Source: a virus. Taken from it: a stretch of 25,342 nt of DNA. A model generated the notes under the pieces. The model did no database searches. It saw only the letters and a list, made by a program, of their open reading frames with translations, and was not told the origin of the DNA. Shown piece by piece: positions 12,795 to 18,622 of this stretch. Position 1 is the first letter of the stretch. Each line of letters opens with the position of its first letter. Location of the stretch: positions 1 through 25,342 of IMG/VR virus record IMGVR_UViG_3300033182_000356; one strand, given 5' to 3'. Position numbers and translations under genes: made by a program.

Positions 12795-15700
12795 TGGCAG
12801 ATTCTTCTTTCAGCTTTCAGCTTGATCCAGATGCTCTGAATGCTCTTCTAACTCAGGTAGAGAAGGAGCAGAAGGAAGCTCGTGAAAACAAGCCATTCAC
12901 AGGTGCAGAGGACTACACTCAGGGGGGGTACTACAACGACCCTGACTGGGTTATGGATCGTATGGAGACTCCGATCACTGAGGATGAGAGAAAGAATCCT
13001 CTGATTGCTGAGATCACTAGCTCCCCGGAATACAAGGCCCTTAAGACGTCTCAAGAGCGTAATGCATTCCTGCAAAAGGCAGTTACCGAACGCAATATGC
13101 AGATGTTTGAAGAGCGTCCGGGTGAGATGCTCACTACGCTTGGTGATGGCATCAAGACAAAGCAATATAACGTTAAGCTAGAAAGCGACAACCCAGACTA
13201 CGATAAGAGTCAGCCTACCGGCCCTAATAATCAGCCTAAGCTGACTGAAGAAGTTAAGCGTACCTACATCGTACCTAAGCCGGGTGCAGAAAGCACTGGC
13301 TTCCAGCGTGTTGTTGGTGGGGGTGCTTTGGACGCTGTTCAGTCTATAGGCAATGTCGTAGAGGGTGCTACAGACTGGCTCGGTATTACTGATCCAGAAA
13401 CTGATTACGTGAAGGAAAACTTCCCTACCTATGCTCCTGCAAGTGAGATGGAGAAAGTAGGTCAGGAAATCGTATCTGTAATTGCTGGCTCTGTAGGTGG
13501 TGCTGCCCTGGCTAGCAAATTAGAGAAGACATATAAGTTCTCCTCTAAGATGGCTAACTACATCTCCAAGTTCTGGGATGATGCCAAGAAAGTAGATCCT
13601 AAGCAAGCTAAAGCGAAGCTAGAATTATTCCTTAAAGGCCTTGCTATTGAACGTGGGGCTAACATCGGTGGTGCTTTAACCATTAGTGATGAAGCCCAAC
13701 CTCTCGTTGGTGATAACGTAGCGGAAGCACTTGGCCTTGATCCGGACGACAACCGTCGTATCGGGCATTATATCGACAACGAAGTATTCTCCGTTGGTCT
13801 AAATGTCCTTGCTCGTGGTGTAGGTTTCACTTGGGATAAGCTTAAGGGCTTAGGCCGAGGTACCGGCTCAGTAGAAAAGGGTGCTATCGATAAGCGAGCC
13901 ATTGAAGCGGGTTTGCTTATCCTGAAAGAGATTGATCCTAACATCACCTCTGAACTGCCGGGTACGATCCTAGCAGAGCGTGCTCGTATCATGGGCCAAG
14001 TGATGATCGACAATAAGGACTTCCGTCTAGGTGTCCTTGGTCAGAAGCAGATGCCAGATGGCTCTGTAGTCGATCTCGTACCGGGTGGTTCTATTGACCT
14101 CGATAGTGCTACGGCTTTGATGCTAGGCGCTAAGGAGTATGCAGAGAAGGCCTATGGCTGGCGTAAGTCTGTCATGAGCCCTGAAGAATACAACAAGATG
14201 ATCAATGAGGTCGCTACTAAGATCTCTGAGAACATCGTAGGTCTGAAGCAAGGCCGTCGTGGTAGTGAGATTGTCCGTACGGGTGAGAGTGCTATCAATG
14301 CCCAAGGTGAGCGTGTACTAACCGAAGCTGCAGATGCAGCTATTCCGGGTGGTCAGCAGGCAGCAGAAGCCGGTGCTCAGCGTATGGCTCAGGACGTAGC
14401 TGACCCTGTCATTGAAGCTCGTCGTGCCGTTAATCAGGCAGAGGCCAATGTAGAAGCAGCCACTCGTATGAGTGAAGCTACGATGGATAAAGATGTCGTA
14501 GTGAAGATGCTTGAAGATGCTCGGGCTAAGAGCGCTCTAGGCGATACTGCAGCAGAGAAGCAGACATTCCATCAGCTAACCGGTGAAGACCTCTATCGTG
14601 GTTGGTCTCATTCTCGTGCAGCCTATAAGGAAGCCTTTGATAAGCTACCTGATGATATCCCTGTAGATATTGAAGACTTTGTTAGCCAGATCCAGACCCT
14701 TGCCCAGCGCACTAATTTCTTTGATGACATTACTCCAAATGTAATGCGGTCAGATCCGTTTGCTCGTACCCTCAGTGAATTCCGCCCCAAGAAAGTGGGC
14801 GAAGAAATCGTTGAGATCGAGGGTAAGGAAGTAACTCAGCCCATCATGGAGACGATGGAAGAAGTTGTGGCCCGTATGGAGTCACAGGGCTTTGACCTCA
14901 AGGCTCTCTACGCCAACCTACGCCCACAAATCTCCCGTAAGATCCAGCAGCTCACTGACCTTGGTGAAGATCCTTCTGCTCTGATTAGATTGAAGGGTGT
15001 CATCGATGAATATGCAGAGAGCTCAGGGCATCCTGAATTCCGTGCTGCAATGGATCTCTACGAAGACTACGCTAGCACCTATCTACGTACGGAACCTCTC
15101 CGTCAGTACGATGCCGCTGCTAAGAATATCGTAGAGTCTGTGAAGGTAGCTCCGGGTGTCGTTAAGGGCCAAGAAGACGCCTACGAGATCGGTATGCGAG
15201 CTCTGCATATGTCAGAGCAGGCAGCTACTCCGGGCTATATGGAGGCCTTCCTGAACGCCCTCACTAAGTCTCGTGGCGGTAACGTAACCGATGAGATGGC
15301 ACAAGCCTACGTCAGCATGGCTGTGAAGGGCATTACTCGTATGTCTAGCTCTGGTGTTCCTGTGAATGCAGAAACGGTTAAGGCAGCAGTACAGCCGTTC
15401 CTAGATCAAATCCGTGCTACTCGCCCAGATGCAGTCAAGATGTTTGAGGACACTGTCCGTAATCTAGAGATGGTGGAATCCGGTCTGGCAGACGCTAAGG
15501 TAGCCTTTAAGGAGGCTGAAGCTAACTATCAGGTTGTTCTGAAAGAAGCTCAGGAAGACGCTGCTAGTAAGTTCGTACGTGGTCTTGAGGGCCCAGCGCC
15601 TAAGCCGTTCGAGGATACGAGCACTGTCTGGAAGAGTATCTTTGATGCTAAGGATGCCCCTGAGCAGATTGATGAGCTCATGCGTCGTGCAGTCTACGCC

Positions 15701-16357
15701 AATGACCAGCTTGCAGTAGACGGTATCAAGTCTAAGTACATGAGCTATATCCGTGACAAGATCTTCACGTATAAGCGTACTGGCTTTGATGCTGCTAGCG
15801 GTGAAGGTAGGGCAGTAGGTGTAGCTCGTGAGGTTAGTCCTAAGCAGCTAGACGATGCCCTTTCAAGAGATTTTGATAATACTCTAAATACCTTGAATAA
15901 GGTCTTTGCTGACGAGCCTGAGAAAGCACAATCCATCATTCGCTTGATGGAGATGCTGAATATGTCCGTTAATAACCGGGCTATTCGTGGCAATAACTTC
16001 GGTTCTACTACCGTCTATGATGAGAGCCTCAAGAAGACCGTAGATCGTCTGATCGTACTGACCTTGGGTGTCTTGAATCCGATGGCTACCAAGGCTCGTA
16101 ACCTCAGTGGATTGATCATTGAAGGTAAGCAGAAAGCTATCAAGGAAGCTATTGAGTTCAACCTCGATATGATGCTGACTGATCCTTCCTACTTCAATAC
16201 TTTGATGGAAGCAGTGGCTAAGAATGCTACGGATAAGAACATCCTAGAGATTATGACTCCGTACATGGCGCGAGCAGGCTTCTCAGCTAGCAAGGATGAG
16301 GACAGCAAGATCATAGGCTATGAAGCTGTCGATGATCTAGAGGCAGCTCAGCCATAA
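12794..16357 (+). CDS. Large internal virion/ejection protein
   Basis: 1187 residues; TAATG overlap with the previous gene and GAGG 7 bases upstream. Residues 69-101 (IAEITSSPEYKALKTSQE...) match the helical repeat of the upstream protein. A weakly hydrophobic helix with Gly/Ala follows (about 220-245, EIVSVIAGSVGGAALASKL). Long helical stretches occupy the middle (about 500-950). The last 250 residues contain GNNFGSTTVYDESLKKTVDR and LGVLNPMATKARNLSGL. No transglycosylase or peptidase motif was recognised. Size and final position in the late operon match T7 gp16-type proteins that are ejected into the cell. It ends directly at the paired terminators. Confidence 0.72.
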   Translation: MADSSFSFQLDPDALNALLTQVEKEQKEARENKPFTGAEDYTQGGYYNDPDWVMDRMETPITEDERKNPLIAEITSSPEYKALKTSQERNAFLQKAVTERNMQMFEERPGEMLTTLGDGIKTKQYNVKLESDNPDYDKSQPTGPNNQPKLTEEVKRTYIVPKPGAESTGFQRVVGGGALDAVQSIGNVVEGATDWLGITDPETDYVKENFPTYAPASEMEKVGQEIVSVIAGSVGGAALASKLEKTYKFSSKMANYISKFWDDAKKVDPKQAKAKLELFLKGLAIERGANIGGALTISDEAQPLVGDNVAEALGLDPDDNRRIGHYIDNEVFSVGLNVLARGVGFTWDKLKGLGRGTGSVEKGAIDKRAIEAGLLILKEIDPNITSELPGTILAERARIMGQVMIDNKDFRLGVLGQKQMPDGSVVDLVPGGSIDLDSATALMLGAKEYAEKAYGWRKSVMSPEEYNKMINEVATKISENIVGLKQGRRGSEIVRTGESAINAQGERVLTEAADAAIPGGQQAAEAGAQRMAQDVADPVIEARRAVNQAEANVEAATRMSEATMDKDVVVKMLEDARAKSALGDTAAEKQTFHQLTGEDLYRGWSHSRAAYKEAFDKLPDDIPVDIEDFVSQIQTLAQRTNFFDDITPNVMRSDPFARTLSEFRPKKVGEEIVEIEGKEVTQPIMETMEEVVARMESQGFDLKALYANLRPQISRKIQQLTDLGEDPSALIRLKGVIDEYAESSGHPEFRAAMDLYEDYASTYLRTEPLRQYDAAAKNIVESVKVAPGVVKGQEDAYEIGMRALHMSEQAATPGYMEAFLNALTKSRGGNVTDEMAQAYVSMAVKGITRMSSSGVPVNAETVKAAVQPFLDQIRATRPDAVKMFEDTVRNLEMVESGLADAKVAFKEAEANYQVVLKEAQEDAASKFVRGLEGPAPKPFEDTSTVWKSIFDAKDAPEQIDELMRRAVYANDQLAVDGIKSKYMSYIRDKIFTYKRTGFDAASGEGRAVGVAREVSPKQLDDALSRDFDNTLNTLNKVFADEPEKAQSIIRLMEMLNMSVNNRAIRGNNFGSTTVYDESLKKTVDRLIVLTLGVLNPMATKARNLSGLIIEGKQKAIKEAIEFNLDMMLTDPSYFNTLMEAVAKNATDKNILEIMTPYMARAGFSASKDEDSKIIGYEAVDDLEAAQP

Positions 16358-16379
16358 AAAAACCGACACTAGGCCGGTT
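16355..16379 (-). terminator. Rho-independent terminator of the left-pointing arm
   Basis: On the minus strand AACCGG...CGGTT (16379-16374 and 16365-16361) is followed by a run of seven T (16362-16356). It stops transcripts of the small-gene operon and lies back to back with the late-arm terminator. Its T-run overlaps the stop codon of the 1187-residue gene. Confidence 0.78.
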
Positions 16380-16387
16380 ATTAGAAG

Positions 16388-16412
16388 ACCCAGCTTCGGC
16401 TGGGTTTTTTAT
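16388..16412 (+). terminator. Rho-independent terminator of the late arm
   Basis: ACCCAGC (16388-16394), TTCG loop, GCTGGGT (16399-16405), then a run of six T. It is a textbook hairpin 30 bases after the last late gene. Confidence 0.92.
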
Positions 16413-16421
16413 TGGGCGATG

Positions 16422-16610
16422 CTAAATGCCATCCTTATACAGTTGCTCAACCTTCTCCAGCACAACAGTAAGTTCTTGCATGTCCTTTGAGGTCATGATG
16501 CTGCTGATCTCAACGCTCAGAGACTCCTTATCAAACCCTTTGATCTTACCCATCAACAAGTCAGGCATCTCTTCATCATAGATTTCAAATTCAGTTGGAA
16601 TGATCTTCAT
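16422..16610 (-). CDS. Small acidic phage protein, unknown
   Basis: 62 residues; AAGGAA about 9 bases before the ATG at 16610. Mixed charge with FEIYDEEMPDLLMGKIKGFD and a C-terminal helix (QELTVVLEKVEQLYKDGI). No family recognised. It is the last gene of a left-pointing run of short, tightly spaced genes (17740 to 16422) that probably modify the host early in infection. Confidence 0.6.
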   Translation of the reverse strand: MKIIPTEFEIYDEEMPDLLMGKIKGFDKESLSVEISSIMTSKDMQELTVVLEKVEQLYKDGI

Positions 16611-16632
16611 TCAAATAATTCCTTGAGTGTTC

Positions 16633-16821
16633 TTATGGCGGATTAATCTCATCTCTATCAAATATAAACCATTCGTGGATTTCACTCATCACAGCAGAGC
16701 TGATCTTCTCGTAGATCTCAGCCTCAGTAGGCTCCTCTGTATGCTTGAATGCCCTAGCGATGCCCATACGGACACCCGTCTCTACACACATTTCCATGAG
16801 CGGTATGACTTTAGGCTTCAT
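16633..16821 (-). CDS. Small conserved phage protein (EMC-ETG-R-G type)
   Basis: 62 residues, start overlapping the previous stop (ATGA at 16821-16818). Motifs: IPLMEMCVETGVRMGIARAF, KHTEEPTEAEIYEKI and SEIHEWFIFD. I recall similar 60-70 residue proteins (LLEMCV-x-G-x-R-x-G-x-x-RA-x-KHTD-x-P, then E-I-x-EWF-x-F) in many phages of Gram-negative hosts. Predicted to be two helices; function unknown. Confidence 0.68.
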   Translation of the reverse strand: MKPKVIPLMEMCVETGVRMGIARAFKHTEEPTEAEIYEKISSAVMSEIHEWFIFDRDEINPP

Positions 16822-17036
16822 AGTCTGGTAGTACCCCCAAAATAATTAACAACTACTTCTATGGCAGCAGCCAGCCTTCTATCGTCAGCTAGATCCTGCT
16901 CAGAGTAGGCGGGCAGGGGCTGTGGCCGTGACTCCAATATCTTGATGTCACCCAGTACGTAGTTAAGATGGAGGCAAAGGTGCTCAACCATCTCCCGTTC
17001 AAAGTCATCTACATCGACAGTCAGTTGAATAGTCAT
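16818..17036 (-). CDS. Small hypothetical protein
   Basis: 72 residues from ATG 17036, four bases after the upstream stop. A longer form from ATG 17060 would overlap the upstream gene by 20 bases. A short strand (TIQLTVDVDDF), a helix (EREMVEHLCLHLNYVL), a Pro-rich link and a second helix (DLADDRRLAAAIEVVVNYF). No family recognised. The overlap with the next gene (ATGA) supports it as a coupled operon member. Confidence 0.6.
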   Translation of the reverse strand: MTIQLTVDVDDFEREMVEHLCLHLNYVLGDIKILESRPQPLPAYSEQDLADDRRLAAAIEVVVNYFGGTTRL

Positions 17037-17040
17037 ACGC

Positions 17041-17280
17041 TTACCAGTGAGTGACGCCATAAATGGTATCGGAGGGTTCTTCCTCTTCCTCTTCACATTC
17101 GTTCTTACGCTCTAGCGGCTCATACCAACGGCAATTAAGCTGGAAGTCCGTATAAGCCACTCCTAAGCCTACCCTGCGTACGTCTTCCCAATTGATGGCG
17201 TAGTTCGCATTGCGGTGGCAATCCTCTACAGCGCAGTCTGGGGCGGCACAGAACGACATGTCTTTGTAGCAAAGCATCAT
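17041..17280 (-). CDS. Cys-rich small protein, possible zinc binder
   Basis: 79 residues from ATG 17280, overlapping the upstream stop (ATGA); an internal ATG at 17259 (MSFCAAPDC) is possible. The cysteines/histidine in C-x4-C-x4-CH (FCAAPDCAVEDCHRN) plus a later Cys (FQLNCRWYEP) look like a metal site. A conserved-looking DVRRVGLGVAYTDFQ and a Glu-run tail follow. I recall short phage proteins with a similar C-x4-C-x4-C...DF core. Function unknown. Confidence 0.62.
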   Translation of the reverse strand: MMLCYKDMSFCAAPDCAVEDCHRNANYAINWEDVRRVGLGVAYTDFQLNCRWYEPLERKNECEEEEEEPSDTIYGVTHW

Positions 17281-17477
17281 GCAGCCTTTTCTTCAGGTGC
17301 CTCTGCTTGTGTAGCAGCCAGTACCTTCTGCTCGTGGATATTAAGCTCAAAGATAGCTCGATTCAGAAGCCAGTGGGCAATGGCCGTATTGTTGAAGCTA
17401 GTAACGATTGAAAGAGTACCGTTAGGGTTCAGTTCAACGGTGATTGCTGTAGCTTTGTCTTGAGTATCTGCTGTCAT
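17277..17477 (-). CDS. Small hypothetical protein
   Basis: 66 residues from ATG 17477, chosen because GAGGAA lies 7 bases upstream. The frame is open further (ATG 17564) but that start has no SD. Beta strand pattern (AITVELNPNGTLSIVTSFN) followed by a helix (AIAHWLLNRAIFELNIHEQK) and an Ala/Glu tail. Not recognised. Confidence 0.6.
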   Translation of the reverse strand: MTADTQDKATAITVELNPNGTLSIVTSFNNTAIAHWLLNRAIFELNIHEQKVLAATQAEAPEEKAA

Positions 17478-17578
17478 TTCTTGTTCCTCTGGTTGGTCGT
17501 AATGAAGTCCATCGTTACCATTCTGGCCGATGATGTCTATTCTACTATAAACGCAGTCATCCACAACTATTGCTCCAA

Positions 17579-17740
17579 TTAGCTTGTTGTTAGGTTGCTA
17601 AAGTAGGCCGTATCAAAGCCCCTTTGCCATTCTTTGTTCAGGACACTGGCCTTCTTGTAGGGGCTGAATAGGATACCTCGGTAAAAGGCCTTTTTCCCCA
17701 TATCATATGCGGTTTTTAGCTTCGTCTCTTGCTTTGCCAT
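17579..17740 (-). CDS. RMF-like small protein
   Basis: 53 residues, MAKQETKLKTAYDMGKKAFY..., with an excellent SD (AGGAG, 6 bases before ATG 17740). The pattern A-Y-x-x-G-x-x-A, a central P-Y, and then W-x-R-G-F-x-x-A-Y recalls ribosome modulation factor (RMF), a 55-residue stationary-phase protein that dimerises 70S ribosomes. Phages often carry such short proteins. This is similarity of spacing, not proof. It is the first gene of the left-pointing small-gene operon and would be made early. Confidence 0.6.
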   Translation of the reverse strand: MAKQETKLKTAYDMGKKAFYRGILFSPYKKASVLNKEWQRGFDTAYFSNLTTS

Positions 17741-17763
17741 CACTATCTCCTATGGGATATATT

Positions 17764-17788
17764 AGTATTTGCTTAAATACTTTATAAT
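17764..17788 (+). promoter_or_regulatory. Candidate promoter -10 with adjacent inverted repeat for the exported Gly-rich gene
   Basis: TATAAT (17783-17788) precedes the gene at 17833. No clear -35 is seen at the right distance. Just upstream, AGTATTT (17764-17770) and AAATACT (17775-17781) form a perfect 7-base inverted repeat around GCTT. It lies at the -10/start of the minus-strand promoter too, so one bound protein could control both directions. Confidence 0.4.
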
Positions 17789-17809
17789 TACTCCTATCAC
17801 GTCGTTAAA
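17781..17809 (-). promoter_or_regulatory. Candidate promoter for the left-pointing small-gene operon
   Basis: On the minus strand TTTAAC (17809-17804) and TATAAA (17786-17781) are spaced by 17 bases, ahead of the RMF-like gene. The -35 is weak (3 of 6), the -10 good (5 of 6). Confidence 0.42.
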
Positions 17810-17832
17810 GACGCATTTTTTAGGAGACTTTT

Positions 17833-18159
17833 ATGAAAACTATTGTTGCATTTATTCTTGGCGCTACCATTGTGGGCGTCTCTTCGGGTGTCATGGCGAA
17901 TGATCGCTTCGATGGCTACACTCAGAACCAAGCTGCTGGCGATGCCCGTGGCTCTGCTACCGGCAAGTTCAATATGTCGTTTGGTTTCGAGGGCTCTGCC
18001 GATATGAAGGGCAACGGCTCTGCTGAAGGCACTGGCCGTGGTGATGGCTCTCATTATTACGGTCTGAAGCATCCTCGTTACATCCAAACTAGCTGTGCTG
18101 CTCCATCTACGGACTCTGATGTAGAGACCTACAACGAAGAAAACGGTTACTGGTCGTAA
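17833..18159 (+). CDS. Exported Gly/Asp/Ser-rich small protein (moron candidate)
   Basis: 108 residues, with a strong SD (AGGAG 7 bases before ATG 17833). Signal peptide MKTIVAFILGATIVGVSSGVMA|ND. The mature 86 residues are Gly/Asp/Ser-rich with GDARGSATGKFNMSFGFEGS and GNGSAEGTGRGDGSHYYG, then one Cys and an acidic tail. The alternation of G-x-G with a central FNMSF block faintly recalls small sulfur-globule envelope proteins of sulfur oxidisers, but this is a composition match only. It points opposite to all surrounding genes and has its own promoter-like region and downstream terminator: the layout of a moron. It is probably expressed apart from the lytic programme and acts in the periplasm or at the cell surface. 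Confidence 0.72.
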   Translation: MKTIVAFILGATIVGVSSGVMANDRFDGYTQNQAAGDARGSATGKFNMSFGFEGSADMKGNGSAEGTGRGDGSHYYGLKHPRYIQTSCAAPSTDSDVETYNEENGYWS

Positions 18160-18617
18160 TTATAGTTCGCACTATAATCGTGTATAATTAAGTTGCTGGT
18201 GCGGTAGCCCGCAGGGAAGTCATGACCCCAAAAGCGCCTGTGTAGCGACAGGGACAGCACTGTACCGCCTTGGATAGTATCCTTGGCCCCGAACCCCTGC
18301 TGGGCTTTTCCCGGTGGGGGTTCTCTTTTTGTACTGAATTTAGGCAAATTATCCTTGAAGGATAAACCGCAGTAACTTTGCTCAAATTGGGTACAATCAG
18401 CCCCAATTTGGGTGCGGAGATTACACCGTCTATTCTCCGCATTTCGTTGCACAATTCGTTGCGTGTTTGTCAGAAACTCATTGATTTTTCTGGCATATTG
18501 CTCTGAGTTTCGTTGCATCATATCCTCAAGTTTCCGTATCCGATAAATAAACCCCGAACGGGAAGATTCTGAGCTAAATCCTTCAAATACGAAAGATTTA
18601 TTCCCGAACGGGGTCAT
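18147..18617 (-). CDS. Hypothetical protein just after nrdJ, likely chimeric C-terminus
   Basis: 156 residues. ATG 18617 is four bases past the nrdJ stop, and GGAGG inside the end of nrdJ is 7 bases upstream, so initiation signals are excellent. Residues 1-94 look like a real soluble protein (SGFIYRIRKLEDMMQRNSEQ, ARKINEFLTNTQRIV, with Cys at CNLR, DCTQ and YCGL). Residues from about 95 on are the antisense of the plus-strand terminator and candidate RNA and read as arbitrary sequence (REPPPGKAQQGFGAKD...). It converges on and overlaps the exported-protein gene by 13 bases. I infer that an older gene lost its end when the island inserted. No family recognised. Confidence 0.42.
   Translation of the reverse strand: MTPFGNKSFVFEGFSSESSRSGFIYRIRKLEDMMQRNSEQYARKINEFLTNTQRIVQRNAENRRCNLRTQIGADCTQFEQSYCGLSFKDNLPKFSTKREPPPGKAQQGFGAKDTIQGGTVLSLSLHRRFWGHDFPAGYRTSNLIIHDYSANYNYDQ
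18173..18188 (+). promoter_or_regulatory. Tandem -10-like hexamers before the candidate small RNA
   Basis: Two perfect TATAAT hexamers, 18173-18178 and 18183-18188, ten bases apart, lie just after the stop of the 17833 gene. No good -35 is visible for either. They could start the structured transcript ending at about 18329, or be chance AT-rich sequence. Confidence 0.3.
18192..18332 (+). ncRNA. Candidate structured small RNA or structured 3' UTR
   Basis: About 140 bases between the tandem TATAAT sites and a strong terminator fold into a series of hairpins: TGCGG-TAGC-CCGCA (about 18199-18212), CCTGT-GTAGCG-ACAGG (about 18237-18252), a short GGATA/TATCC stem, then the terminator. GCGGTA and TACCGC can also pair across the middle. 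No known class was recognised; it does not match 6S, tmRNA or a cobalamin riboswitch by eye. It may simply be the 3' UTR of the exported protein gene. It is antisense to the last third of the minus-strand ORF 18147-18617. Confidence 0.35.
18287..18332 (+). terminator. Strong Rho-independent terminator
   Basis: GAACCCC...GGGGGTTC with an inner CTGGG-CTTTT-CCCGG stem, followed by TCTTTTT. Only the plus strand has the T-run, so it ends right-pointing transcription from the 17755-18335 island. Confidence 0.82.
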
Positions 18618-18622
18618 TTATC
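18542..18622. repeat. Long imperfect inverted repeat at the nrdJ/downstream-ORF junction
   Basis: Left arm (about 18542-18562) and right arm (about 18601-18622) pair as GATAAAT/ATTTATC, CCCCG/CGGGG and CGGGAA/TTCCCG with a small bulge and a 2-base mismatch, about 18 pairs in all. Each arm also contains the small self-complementary CCCGAACGGG. On the minus-strand mRNA the ATG at 18617 lies inside the stem, while the SD lies just outside it. There is no T-run, so a simple terminator is unlikely. Confidence 0.6.

Noticed and set aside
17478-17564. Longer N-terminus (from 17564) for the 17277-17477 gene.
   Set aside because: The start at 17477 has a well-placed GAGGAA, the upstream ATG has none, and the extra residues look unstructured.
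18190-18332. Possible cobalamin riboswitch near nrdJ.
   Set aside because: It is on the opposite strand and downstream of nrdJ, and the conserved B12-box elements are not present; the true nrdJ leader (20547-20595) is also too short.
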